Positions 1 through 7,726 of a stretch of 64,000 nt of DNA are shown here, piece after piece; position 1 is the stretch's first letter; the number at the start of each line of letters is the position of its first letter. The notes below the pieces were generated by a model that ran no database searches, was not told where the DNA came from, and was given only the letters and a program-made list of their open reading frames with translations. A program made the position numbers and the translations under genes. Source of the stretch: Palsa-504 sp963806335 (lineage in GTDB: Bacteria > Actinomycetota > Actinomycetes > Streptosporangiales > Streptosporangiaceae). The stretch covers positions 372,001 through 436,000 of the forward strand of contig CAWDXO010000008.1 of NCBI GenBank assembly GCA_963806335.1. The letters run 5' to 3'.

Positions 1-78
1 GGGCATGATTACTGCATAAGAGTTCCTTGCTTCTCGCGCGGTCAGCCTCCCTGCGGCGGCCTCGCGGAGGACATGGGA

Positions 79-125
79 GGGTCCGCGCCGATAAGGCAAC
101 CCTGCAGCCTTATCCGCGCGGACCC
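79..125 (-). terminator. Hairpin downstream of the 162-1412 gene
   Basis: A 19-base stem with one mismatch (79-97 pairing with 107-125) encloses a 9-base loop. It lies 37 bases beyond the stop of the leftward gene that ends at 162. There is no T run, as is common for actinobacterial terminators. I see no gene in the first 160 bases. Confidence 0.5.
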
Positions 126-161
126 CACGAGCGAGCGGCTTACGCCCCGCGGCACTTTCAG

Positions 162-1412
162 TTAATCGACGCTAGTAAAGCGACCCCGCCTGCGAGCGAG
201 TGGCGGCGGCTGTCCCGCGGGCTGCGCCGCAGGCTTCGGGGCGACGGCTAGGACCGCGGTGAGCAGACCCAGCGGGCTCGGCGCGGCGAACTCGATGCTC
301 AACGCGGTCTGACCGGCGGACAGCGGAACGATCGCGGCGTGCGCCGGCAGGTACGGCGGGGGCTGCTGGCGCACCAGGGCCAGCGCCGCCGCGAGGTCGG
401 CCGCCGCGTCCTGGCGGCCGCGGATGACGATGGTGGCGCCGCGGAGCGGCGCCGGGGCGCCGGGCGAGGCATCGTCGAACGCGGCGACGCGGAACGTGTA
501 CTGAGCGGCCAGCGCCGCGAGCGTCGCCAGCAGCCGGGAGTCCACGGCGCCCGCCCGGAGCTGCTGGGCGTCCGGCGGGGTAAACGTGATACGCCCGTTG
601 CGGAGCAGCTGAGATCCCGCGGACCTGCGGGCGGCGAGATCGGCCCGCAGCGCGGACTGGTAGGCGGCCGCTCCCCCGGGCTCGATCGCGCGGACGTCGA
701 TCCGGGTACCGCCCGCGGAGAAACTGGCGATCAGCGCGGGCGCGTAGGCAGCGGCGAACTGGCGGCTGACCGGTGCGGCGGTCACCAGCACCTCGGCGCC
801 GGCCGTCGCGGGCTGCGGGTCGACGGCGCCTGCCCGCAGCGGCATCAGCCGGCCCGCGCTGACGCCGTGAGCCTGCAGCGCGGCGCACATGACGGGATCA
901 CACGCGAGGATCGCCATGCCGCCCACCTGGCTGGCGATCCAGGCGGCGGCCTGGGACCGTACCGCCTCAGCGGGCGTGGCCGCGCTGGCCGCTGGGTGAT
1001 TTCCCGTCGGCAGCACCCGCGCGGCCGGGGAGATACTGCCGGTGACCAGGAGGGCAGCCACCGCGCCGAGAGCCAGGGCCGTGCCGATGGCGGCCAGGCG
1101 CGAGCGCCAGCCGGACAGTACGCTCGAGCGCCCGCGACGCCGCCGGAACCCGCTCCGGGTTCGCGCTCCGGCTGGGGCGGACCCGAAACCGGCCAGCCGT
1201 AGCCGCCACCAGACCCATTGCCTGACCGTGGTGACCAGCACCCGGCCCCACGACGGCTCGGGCCGGGCCGGTTTCGCCGGGCTCGCCGGTCCTGGCGCCG
1301 GGCTCGCCGGTCCTGGCGCCGGGCTCGCCGGTCCTGCCGCAGGCCGGCTGGAGGTGCCGGGCGCTACCGCGCGCATGAGGGCAGCAGCCAGGAGGATGCA
1401 CCCGGGCGGCAC
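162..1412 (-). CDS. Single-pass membrane protein of unknown function
   Basis: I do not recognise a named family. The 416-residue product has a Pro/Ala-rich N-terminal stretch with three copies of a PASPAPG heptad (about residues 24-44), a basic arginine-rich stretch, one hydrophobic segment (GTALALGAVAALLVTGSI, about residues 112-129), and a roughly 280-residue alanine-rich domain that would be extracytoplasmic. A Cys pair occurs soon after the membrane segment (ACDPVMCA). The second half reads like two related alpha/beta units, each with a phrase close to LRAGAVD, so internal duplication is possible. The start is uncertain: GTG at 1412 gives the longest frame, ATG at 1376 would remove 12 residues, and neither has a clear ribosome site. 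A role in envelope biology is only a guess. Confidence 0.6.
   Translation of the reverse strand: MPPGCILLAAALMRAVAPGTSSRPAAGPASPAPGPASPAPGPASPAKPARPEPSWGRVLVTTVRQWVWWRLRLAGFGSAPAGARTRSGFRRRRGRSSVLSGWRSRLAAIGTALALGAVAALLVTGSISPAARVLPTGNHPAASAATPAEAVRSQAAAWIASQVGGMAILACDPVMCAALQAHGVSAGRLMPLRAGAVDPQPATAGAEVLVTAAPVSRQFAAAYAPALIASFSAGGTRIDVRAIEPGGAAAYQSALRADLAARRSAGSQLLRNGRITFTPPDAQQLRAGAVDSRLLATLAALAAQYTFRVAAFDDASPGAPAPLRGATIVIRGRQDAAADLAAALALVRQQPPPYLPAHAAIVPLSAGQTALSIEFAAPSPLGLLTAVLAVAPKPAAQPAGQPPPLARRRGRFTSVD
1281..1343. repeat. Three tandem 21-bp repeats inside a coding region
   Basis: Three direct copies of a 21-bp unit (1281-1301, 1302-1322, 1323-1343). The first two are identical and the third has a few changes at its right end. 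They encode the PASPAPG heptads of the leftward membrane protein. The period is a multiple of three, so copy-number change would keep the frame. Confidence 0.85.
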
Positions 1413-1591
1413 GCAGCCGCGGTTACCCTAGCCCGCATTTCGCCACCCCCTAAGCCGCGGCATGACGCTGCCGCAACAGGGGCTAGCAGAGCACACAAGC
1501 AGGTCGGTATCCACCGAAACGGGTAATCGGTAATGTTTGCCTGCGTAATGCACCGAACCGGGTCTTTCTGTCACCGGAGCGCGGGAACGGA

Positions 1592-2038
1592 TCAGCCCGC
1601 GAGCAGGCGCAGGATGCGGGCGAGATGAGCGCGGTCGGCCGGGCTGAGGCGGCCGAAGACCTGCTCGGCATCGCTTCCCCGGGCGGCGCGGATCGCGTCC
1701 AGGACGCCGGCGCCGTGCTCGGTCAGCTCGACCAGAGTGGCCCGCCGGTCGCCCGGGTCGGGGCGCCGCTGGATCAGGTCCCGGGCTTCGAGGGCGTCGA
1801 CGACCTCGGTGGTCGACCGCGGCGCGATATGCAAGTGGTCGGAAAGCTCGGACAGGCGCATCTGCCCGTGCCGCCTGAGGACGCGCAGAGCCCGCAGCTG
1901 ACCAGGGGTGATGTCCCAGGGCGCGAGGGTCTCCTTGGATATCTCACGCAGCCTGCTCGCGACCGACCAGAAGGCCTCCGACAGCGGCTCCGCACCGGCC
2001 GAGCCGCGCTCGGCCGCCAGATTCGGGTCCTGGGTCAC
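1592..2038 (-). CDS. MarR family transcriptional regulator
   Basis: A 148-residue winged-helix protein of normal MarR length. The recognition region reads LSELSDHLHIAPRSTTEVVDALE (roughly residues 62-84) and is followed by the MarR wing signature DPGDRRATLVELTEHG. It is divergent from the ABC exporter gene at 2160, and the 120-bp gap contains a perfect 9+9 palindrome (2066-2086) that is a natural operator for a MarR dimer. The likely role is repression of the exporter and of itself until a ligand binds. The ligand cannot be read from the sequence. Confidence 0.9.
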   Translation of the reverse strand: MTQDPNLAAERGSAGAEPLSEAFWSVASRLREISKETLAPWDITPGQLRALRVLRRHGQMRLSELSDHLHIAPRSTTEVVDALEARDLIQRRPDPGDRRATLVELTEHGAGVLDAIRAARGSDAEQVFGRLSPADRAHLARILRLLAG

Positions 2039-2065
2039 AGGAATAGGGTAACAGAATCTGGTGTT

Positions 2066-2086
2066 GTTACCTCATATTGAGGTAAC
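2066..2086. promoter_or_regulatory. Perfect inverted repeat, probable MarR operator
   Basis: The sequence GTTACCTCA-TAT-TGAGGTAAC is an exact palindrome with 9-base arms and a 3-base centre, lying between the divergent MarR (start 2038) and ABC exporter (start about 2160) genes. Length and symmetry fit a MarR dimer site. It also argues that the exporter start is downstream of it and not the GTG at 2061. Confidence 0.7.
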
Positions 2087-2159
2087 CTCAGTAAATAACT
2101 CACCGGCCCGGGCAACGGGCCGCACCGGCAGAATCGAGTCAACCTTGGCGTCACCACCC

Positions 2160-3959
2160 ATGAACCGAGATAGTACGAGCCCGGGCCGGACCCGGGGCGC
2201 AAAGACCGTTACGGCCGCCGAGAAGGCGCAGGCACGCGAGGTGTCCTTGCGCCGCATCGGCCGCCTGTTCACCCCTTACCGGTGGCCGCTGGCGATTGTC
2301 ACCGCCATCATCGCCGCCTCCTCCATCGTCGGACTGGCCTCCCCGTTCCTGCTCCGCGCGGTCATCGACACCGCGCTGCCCGAGAAGAACGTGCGGCTGC
2401 TGGCCTGGCTGGTGATCGGCATGGTCGCCGTAGCCGGCATCACCTCCGCGTTCGGCGTGATCCAGACCTGGATCAGCACCCGGGTGGGGCAGGAGGTCAT
2501 GCACGGATTGCGGACCAGCGTGTTCGGCCACCTGCAGCGGCAGTCGATGGCCTTCTTCACCCGGACCCGCACCGGCGAGGTCCAGTCCCGCATCACCAAC
2601 GACATCGGCGGCATGGAATCGGTCGTGACCTCGACCGCGACCTCGATCGCCTCGAACCTCACCACCGCGGTCGCCACCACGATCGCCATGGTCGCGCTGT
2701 CCTGGCGGCTGTCCCTCATCTCGCTGGTCGTCATGCCGCCCGCCATCTACCTGACCCGCAAGGTCGCGGGCATGCGCCGGGCCATCACCACCGAGCAGCA
2801 GCGCGAACTAGCCAACATCAACGTCATCGTCGAGGAAGGGCTGTCGGTCAACGGCATCCAGCTGGCCAAGACGATGGGCACCGGACCGTCCCTGGTCCAG
2901 CGGTTCACCTCCTCCTCGTCCCGGCTGATCGACCTGGAGCTCCGCTCCCAGCTGGCCGGGCGCTGGCGGATGGCCTCGCTGAGCATCATCTTCGCCGCGA
3001 TCCCGGCGATCATCTACCTGGCCGCAGGCCTGCCGGTCACCGCGGGCACCGTCAGCATCGGCACGCTGATCGCCTTCACCACCCTGCAGAACACCCTGTT
3101 CCGGCCGGTGACCGGACTGCTCAGCACGACCGTCTCTGTGATCAGCTCGCTGGCGCTCTTCGCGCGGATCTTCGAGTACCTCGACCTGCCCGTCGACGTC
3201 GACGAGCCCGCCCACCCGGTGACGGTAGACCCCGCCCGGGTCGCCGGGCACGTCCGTTTCGAGGACGTCAGCTTCGCCTACCCGGGCGCGGACCGGGCCG
3301 CCGTGACCGGCATTGACCTGGACGTTCCGGCCGGAAGCGCGCTGGCGCTTGTCGGCGAGACCGGCTCGGGCAAGACGACCATGGCCGCACTGATGGCCCG
3401 GCTTTATGACCCCAGCAGCGGCAGCGTCCGGATCGACGGCATCGACATCCGCGACATGCGCCTCGCCGACCTCGCGGCGATCGTGGGCGTGGTCAGCCAG
3501 GAGACCTACCTCCTGCACACGACCGTGCGAGAGAACCTGCGATACGCCAAGCCCGGGGCCACCGACGCCGAGATCGAGGACGCGGCCCGCGCCGCCCAGA
3601 TCCACGACCTGATCGCCGGCCTGCCGGACGGCTACGACACCATGGTCGGCTCGCGCGGGCACCGTTTCTCCGGCGGGGAGAAGCAGCGCCTGGCCATCGC
3701 CCGGACCCTGCTGCGCGACCCGCGGGTGCTCGTGCTCGACGAGGCCACCAGTGCCCTCGACACCGAAACCGAACGCGCGGTGCAGCAGGCGTTCGACGAC
3801 CTCGCCCGGGGCCGTACCACCATCACCATCGCCCACCGGCTGTCCACCGTGCGGAACGCCGACCAGATCGTGGTCCTGGATCACGGCCACATCGTCGAGG
3901 CCGGCAATCACGTCAGCCTCCTCGCCGAGGCCGGCCGTTACGCCGAACTCGCCGCCTAG
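2160..3959 (+). CDS. ABC exporter, fused membrane and ATPase domains
   Basis: An MsbA/MdlB-type half transporter of about 599 residues that would work as a dimer. It begins with a six-helix exporter domain containing the coupling motif QSRITNDIGG and ends with a nucleotide-binding domain. That domain shows Walker A (GETGSGKTT), Q-loop (VVSQETYLLH), the ABC signature (FSGGEKQRLAIARTLL), Walker B plus D-loop (VLVLDEATSALD) and the switch histidine (TITIAHRLST), so it looks catalytically complete. Start choice: GTG at 2061 lies inside the palindrome, so ATG 2160 is preferred although no strong ribosome site precedes it. The divergent MarR gene implies inducible export of a toxic small molecule; the substrate is unknown. 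Confidence 0.9.
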   Translation: MNRDSTSPGRTRGAKTVTAAEKAQAREVSLRRIGRLFTPYRWPLAIVTAIIAASSIVGLASPFLLRAVIDTALPEKNVRLLAWLVIGMVAVAGITSAFGVIQTWISTRVGQEVMHGLRTSVFGHLQRQSMAFFTRTRTGEVQSRITNDIGGMESVVTSTATSIASNLTTAVATTIAMVALSWRLSLISLVVMPPAIYLTRKVAGMRRAITTEQQRELANINVIVEEGLSVNGIQLAKTMGTGPSLVQRFTSSSSRLIDLELRSQLAGRWRMASLSIIFAAIPAIIYLAAGLPVTAGTVSIGTLIAFTTLQNTLFRPVTGLLSTTVSVISSLALFARIFEYLDLPVDVDEPAHPVTVDPARVAGHVRFEDVSFAYPGADRAAVTGIDLDVPAGSALALVGETGSGKTTMAALMARLYDPSSGSVRIDGIDIRDMRLADLAAIVGVVSQETYLLHTTVRENLRYAKPGATDAEIEDAARAAQIHDLIAGLPDGYDTMVGSRGHRFSGGEKQRLAIARTLLRDPRVLVLDEATSALDTETERAVQQAFDDLARGRTTITIAHRLSTVRNADQIVVLDHGHIVEAGNHVSLLAEAGRYAELAA

Positions 3960-4090
3960 GGCGGCGCTGCCGTGACTCCGCATGCCGCTGCCGCCGGCCC
4001 GCCGGGACGTTGCCGCCGGCCCGGCCGACCGCCCCCTCGCAACATAGGCCCCGCCAGCCACCGAAGCCTCATGCTAGGGAGTGGGCCTTG

Positions 4091-4144
4091 GGTATGGATG
4101 TGGCAGCCTGCACACTCTTGTGTGCAGGCTGCCACATCCATACC
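4091..4144. repeat. Perfect 25-bp hairpin with 4-base loop
   Basis: Bases 4091-4115 pair exactly with 4120-4144 around the loop TCTT. The stem has no mismatch, and its tip is GCACAC-N4-GTGTGC, identical to that of the hairpin at 10754-10803. It lies about 130 bases after the ABC exporter stop and could terminate that transcript, although no T run follows. The rest of the 3960-4329 stretch shows no gene. Confidence 0.8.
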
Positions 4145-4329
4145 TGGAAATGGGACCGGTCAGCCGGGAACGGGACGTTACGGCAGCCCGGGATCCGGCG
4201 TTACCTCCGCAGACACGAGATGTAATGAGCTCAGCGCCACTCGAGCACGTCGAAGTCCGGCCCGGCGGACGGCAAAGCCTGCTGGCCCGGAAAGCCCGGC
4301 ACCGCCACCGGTCCGGCAGAATCAGGGGC

Positions 4330-4764
4330 ATGAAAACGGACGACCCGTATGACCTGCAGCGTTTCGTGGCGGCGCAGGACGCCGGCGGTACCTACCCCCG
4401 CGCCGCCGCTGAGCTGCGGGCGGGTCGCAAGGCCAGCCACTGGATGTGGTTTATCTTCCCGCAGATCGCCGGCCTGGGATACAGCCCGACCGCACGGAGG
4501 TACGCCATCACCTCGCTGGCGGAGGCCCGGGCCTATCTGGCGCATCCGGTACTCGGCCCGCGGCTGACCGAGTGCGCCGCCATCCTGGCCGGCGGCCCCG
4601 GCGGCCGCACCGCCGAGCAGATCTTCGGCGCCGTCGACGCGCAGAAGCTGTGCTCTTCGGTCACACTGTTCATGCACGCCGATCCCGGCGAGCCGGTGTT
4701 CCGCCAGGTCCTCGAGCAGTATTTCGGCGGAGTGCCCGACTCCGCGACGCAGGAGCGCATCTGA
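4330..4764 (+). CDS. DUF1810 family protein
   Basis: A 144-residue protein starting at ATG 4330 (MKTDDPYDLQRFVAAQ), the usual N-terminus of DUF1810 proteins. The conserved core HWMWFIFPQIAGLG, the GPRLTECA segment and the DAQKLCSSVTLF segment are all present, so the gene is full length. The biochemical function of the family is not established. It is followed after four bases by the Ddn-like gene, so the two are probably co-transcribed. A longer frame upstream (from 4081) would run through the 4091-4144 hairpin and is unlikely to be used. Confidence 0.85.
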   Translation: MKTDDPYDLQRFVAAQDAGGTYPRAAAELRAGRKASHWMWFIFPQIAGLGYSPTARRYAITSLAEARAYLAHPVLGPRLTECAAILAGGPGGRTAEQIFGAVDAQKLCSSVTLFMHADPGEPVFRQVLEQYFGGVPDSATQERI

Positions 4765-6100
4765 CATCATGCCCGAGCAGGACCAGAGCAGGCGGAACCA
4801 GCAGGTCGTCACCGAGTTCCGCGCCCACGGCGGCGAGGTCGGCGGGGACTACACCGGCTTCTCGCTGCTGCTGCTCACCACGACCGGGGCCAGAAGCGGC
4901 CGGTCGCACACGACGCCGCTCAGTTACCTGGCTGACAGCGGCCGGTATATCGTCGTCGCCGCGGCTGGCGGGGCTCCGGCCCACCCGGACTGGTACTACA
5001 ACCTGATCGCTCACCCGCGGGTGACGGTCGAGGCGGGCACGGAAGTGTTCGACGCTACGGCGGTCGTCACCAGCGGCCAGGAACGGGACGCCCTGTTCGA
5101 GCGGTTCGCCGCCAGGTACCCGCAGCTCGTGGTCTACCAGGGAAGAACCACCCGCCCGGTCCCCGTGATCGCCCTGCACCGGCGGGAAGACGGCGGCCCG
5201 ACGTAATATCCGGATTCTGGCGGCCTGGCGCCGTTGCGGGTCGAGCGACATGACGGCCAGCGCCGGCCCGGCCTGACGCGGCGGCGCAGCGGAGAAGCAG
5301 GCGATGGCGGTACCGATGACGGTGGCCTCCACGACGTGGTCGTAGCGGCCCACCTGCGCCGGGCAGTCCCGCTGGCGCACCCGCAAGTCCATCCGGGCGA
5401 TCACCACGCCCTCGGCGCCGAGCCGCCTGACGTCGCCTTCCAGCTGGTGCCTGGCGTCGCGCCGGGACTCGCTGACCAGCTCGGTCCAGCCGGCGACCTC
5501 GGTGTTGCCCGACCGCCAGCGAGTCTGGCGGGCGGTCGGCTGGTCGTCGTGCCGGGAGGCGATCGAGAGGCCGAGGACGAGTCCCGCGGGAACCCACCCG
5601 GTCATGATCAGCTTGGCGAAATCCTGCCCGGACAAGTCAGAGGTGAAGGGCACCCCTAGCCCGGGCGCGCCCGGCGCGCGGACCGCGGTGCCGATAGCCA
5701 CGAATTCGGCCCCGCCCACGAGCGGGAACGACCCGCTGGACAGCCGGACGCCCACCACGCCGTGCCCGCCAAGCTCACCGCACTCGGCGGTCATCCGGTC
5801 GATGGCCGTGTGCCGGGCCTGCCCCATGGCCTGCACGAGCGGGCCGAACGACCCGGGGTCGCCTGGCCCCGAGACCTGGGTCGCGGACTGAGCAGGCTCG
5901 CGCGGCCGCCAGGCGCCGGGGCAGCTGTACCCGGTGTAGCCGACGGCGTAGGCAGCCGCGCCGAGCACCTGGCCGACGGGCTGGAAGCCCACGCTGCGGA
6001 TGGCGGCGAACTCGTCTGTCGTCAGCGCGGAACCCCACGTGCCGCTCGACCGGATTCGCGCCAGCCGGGCCCCGGCGGCGGCAGGCAGTTCCTCGCGCAC
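4670..6100 (-). CDS. YbjQ-like (heavy-metal-binding domain) double-domain protein
   Basis: The recognisable part, about residues 15-290 (roughly 5230-6100), contains two copies of the YbjQ/DUF74 fold. The first holds QVLGAAAYAVGYTGY and MTAECGELGGHGVVGVRL; the second holds a matching pair ending in RRLGAEGVVIARMDL and VVEATVIGTAIACF. Family members are assumed to bind metal, and the function is unknown. The frame does not stop where the family normally ends, near 5200, but continues 180 codons antisense through the complete Ddn-like gene and into DUF1810. That tail resembles nothing and is probably either untranslated after a lost stop or frameshift, or a real antisense overlap. The start near 6100 is uncertain. 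Confidence 0.65.
   Translation of the reverse strand: MREELPAAAGARLARIRSSGTWGSALTTDEFAAIRSVGFQPVGQVLGAAAYAVGYTGYSCPGAWRPREPAQSATQVSGPGDPGSFGPLVQAMGQARHTAIDRMTAECGELGGHGVVGVRLSSGSFPLVGGAEFVAIGTAVRAPGAPGLGVPFTSDLSGQDFAKLIMTGWVPAGLVLGLSIASRHDDQPTARQTRWRSGNTEVAGWTELVSESRRDARHQLEGDVRRLGAEGVVIARMDLRVRQRDCPAQVGRYDHVVEATVIGTAIACFSAAPPRQAGPALAVMSLDPQRRQAARIRILRRAAVFPPVQGDHGDRAGGSSLVDHELRVPGGEPLEQGVPFLAAGDDRRSVEHFRARLDRHPRVSDQVVVPVRVGRSPASRGDDDIPAAVSQVTERRRVRPAASGPGRGEQQQREAGVVPADLAAVGAELGDDLLVPPALVLLGHDVRCAPASRSRALRRNTARGPGGTPARRDRRA
4769..5206 (+). CDS. Ddn-like F420/FMN-dependent nitroreductase family protein
   Basis: A 145-residue split-barrel protein of the deazaflavin-dependent nitroreductase family. 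It contains the family segments LLLTTTGARSGRSHTTPL, the AHPDWYYNLIAHPRVTVE block and the ERDALFERFAARYPQ helix. Family members such as mycobacterial Ddn use reduced coenzyme F420 to reduce quinones or nitro compounds, which fits an actinobacterium. The exact substrate cannot be inferred. It sits directly after DUF1810. The opposite strand is open across the whole gene (see the YbjQ-like entry). Confidence 0.88.
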   Translation: MPEQDQSRRNQQVVTEFRAHGGEVGGDYTGFSLLLLTTTGARSGRSHTTPLSYLADSGRYIVVAAAGGAPAHPDWYYNLIAHPRVTVEAGTEVFDATAVVTSGQERDALFERFAARYPQLVVYQGRTTRPVPVIALHRREDGGPT

Positions 6101-6147
6101 GCCCCCAGCCTAGGAGCGGCGCCAGGTATCCGCGGATCGAGGCACCC

Positions 6148-6191
6148 CTGCCCGTTCGGTAAAAATCTGATTATTCTGAACGGACGGTGGT
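6148..6191. promoter_or_regulatory. AT-rich dyad element, copy 1 of a shared regulatory site
   Basis: A 44-base block upstream of the Baeyer-Villiger monooxygenase. Its core runs from GTTCGGTAAAAA to TGATTATTCTGAAC (6154-6181) and is an imperfect palindrome. The reverse complement of 14278-14323 matches it at 40 of 44 positions plus a 2-base insertion. Nothing else in this GC-rich intergenic space would explain such similarity, so it is read as an operator or promoter shared by the two ends of the cluster. Confidence 0.7.
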
Positions 6192-6210
6192 GCGAGCGAC
6201 AGGGAGCACG

Positions 6211-7692
6211 GTGAGCACGACTGCGGCCCATGTAGACGTCCTGATTGTGGGCGCCGGCCTGTCCGGTATCGGCGCCGCCTGCCGCCTGCAGACCGATGCC
6301 CCCGGCGTCTCGTACGCGATCGTCGAGGCGCGTGGCACCAGCGGCGGGACATGGGACCTGTTCAGGTTTCCCGGCGTACGGTCAGACTCGGACATGTTTA
6401 CCCTCGGTTACCCCTTCCGCCCGTGGCAGGACCCCGAGTCGATCGCAGGCGGCGCGGATATTCTCCGCTACCTCAGGGAAACGGCGGCCGCCTACGGCAT
6501 CGACCGGCAGATCGGCTACCACTCGCGGGTGCTCAGCGCGGACTGGTCCGGCCGCCAGGCCCGGTGGACCGTGACGGTCGAGGACACCCAGACCGGCGCG
6601 CGGATCACCCGGACGTGCGGCTTCCTCTACCTGTGCTCGGGCTACTACCGGTACGACCAGGGCTACGAGCCGTCCTGGCCGGGCCGCGAGGACTTCGCCG
6701 GCCTCGTGGTGCATCCGCAGCACTGGCCCGACGGTCTCGACCTCACCGGCCAGCGGGTCGTGATCATCGGCAGCGGCGCGACCGCCGTCACGCTGGTCCC
6801 GGCCATCGCTGAGATCGCGACCCAAGTCACCATGCTGCAGCGCTCGCCGTCGTTCATCATGCCGCTGCCCAGCCGCGATCCGCTCGCCGACCTGCTGCGC
6901 AAGGTGCTTCCCGAGCGCCAGGCCTACGCGGCCGTGCGATGGAAGAACGCGCGGGTCGGGACGGCCCTGTACCGGCTGTGCCGCAGGTACCCGGCGCGGA
7001 TGCGGGCGATGCTCCGCCAGGCGGCCGTCAAGCGCCTGCCGGCCGGGTACGACGTGGACAAGCACTTCAAGCCCGCTTACGAACCCTGGGACCAGCGCAT
7101 GTGCCTGGTACCCGACGGTGACTTCTTCGCGGCGATCAAGTCCGGTAAGGCCGAGGTGGTGACCGATCACATCGAGGCGTTCACCCCGGCCGGCCTGCGG
7201 CTGCGGTCCGGCGCCGAGCTCGAGGCGGACGTGGTCGTGACCGCGACCGGGCTGAACCTGCTCCCGCTGGGCGGGATCGAACTGACCGTCGAGGGCGAAG
7301 CCGTCCCCGTCCCGCAGCGCGTCGCCTACAAGGGAATGATGCTCGAATCGGTGCCCAACATGGCCTTCGCGATCGGTTACACCAACGCCTCGTGGACGCT
7401 CAAGGTCGATCTCGTCTCCCGTCACGTCGCCCGAATGCTGCGTTACATGCGGCAGCACCAGCTGGCGATCGTCACGCCGCGCCGGCCGGCCGGACAGACG
7501 GGCACGCGGCCGTTCATCGACATGACCTCTGGCTATTTCGAGCGCGGGCGCGCCACCTTGCCGTTGCAGGGCGACCGGGCCCCGTGGCGGCTGCAGCAGC
7601 ACTACTTCAGGGACGCGGCGCTGTTCCGCGGGCCTGTCGACTCCGAGGGGCTCGAGTTCCGTCCGGCCGAGCGCCTGCAGCCGGCCCGCTGA
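6211..7692 (+). CDS. Baeyer-Villiger type FAD monooxygenase
   Basis: A 493-residue flavoprotein starting at GTG 6211, preceded by AGGGAG with 4-base spacing; an upstream GTG at 6187 falls in the regulatory element. The first dinucleotide site is VLIVGAGLSGIG near the N-terminus and the second is VVIIGSGATAVT. The stretch FAGLVVHPQHWP fits the Baeyer-Villiger fingerprint FxGxxxHxxxWP exactly. Such enzymes use NADPH and O2 to insert oxygen next to a ketone, making esters or lactones. The C-terminal part (MAFAIGYTNASWTLKVDL) is typical of the actinobacterial branch. It opens the oxidative cluster, and a stem-loop separates its end from the convergent transporter gene. Confidence 0.9.
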   Translation: MSTTAAHVDVLIVGAGLSGIGAACRLQTDAPGVSYAIVEARGTSGGTWDLFRFPGVRSDSDMFTLGYPFRPWQDPESIAGGADILRYLRETAAAYGIDRQIGYHSRVLSADWSGRQARWTVTVEDTQTGARITRTCGFLYLCSGYYRYDQGYEPSWPGREDFAGLVVHPQHWPDGLDLTGQRVVIIGSGATAVTLVPAIAEIATQVTMLQRSPSFIMPLPSRDPLADLLRKVLPERQAYAAVRWKNARVGTALYRLCRRYPARMRAMLRQAAVKRLPAGYDVDKHFKPAYEPWDQRMCLVPDGDFFAAIKSGKAEVVTDHIEAFTPAGLRLRSGAELEADVVVTATGLNLLPLGGIELTVEGEAVPVPQRVAYKGMMLESVPNMAFAIGYTNASWTLKVDLVSRHVARMLRYMRQHQLAIVTPRRPAGQTGTRPFIDMTSGYFERGRATLPLQGDRAPWRLQQHYFRDAALFRGPVDSEGLEFRPAERLQPAR

Positions 7693-7720
7693 GCAGCCGG
7701 GCCGGCTGCTCAGCGGGCCG
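7682..7720. terminator. Bidirectional hairpin between convergent genes
   Basis: Bases 7682-7698 pair perfectly with 7704-7720 around a 5-base spacer. The monooxygenase stop codon lies within the left arm and the transporter stop (7727) follows directly. This arrangement fits a shared terminator for both converging transcripts. Confidence 0.75.
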
Positions 7721-7726
7721 CCCGGT

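Noticed and set aside
339..1202. Plus-strand open frame opposite the first membrane protein
   Set aside because: Arg/Gly-rich composition typical of a shadow frame, without a ribosome site or family resemblance.
4670..5206. Antisense continuation of the YbjQ-like frame as a separate functional domain
   Set aside because: It shows no family resemblance and lies exactly opposite a well-recognised Ddn-like gene; probably an open antisense frame from codon bias.
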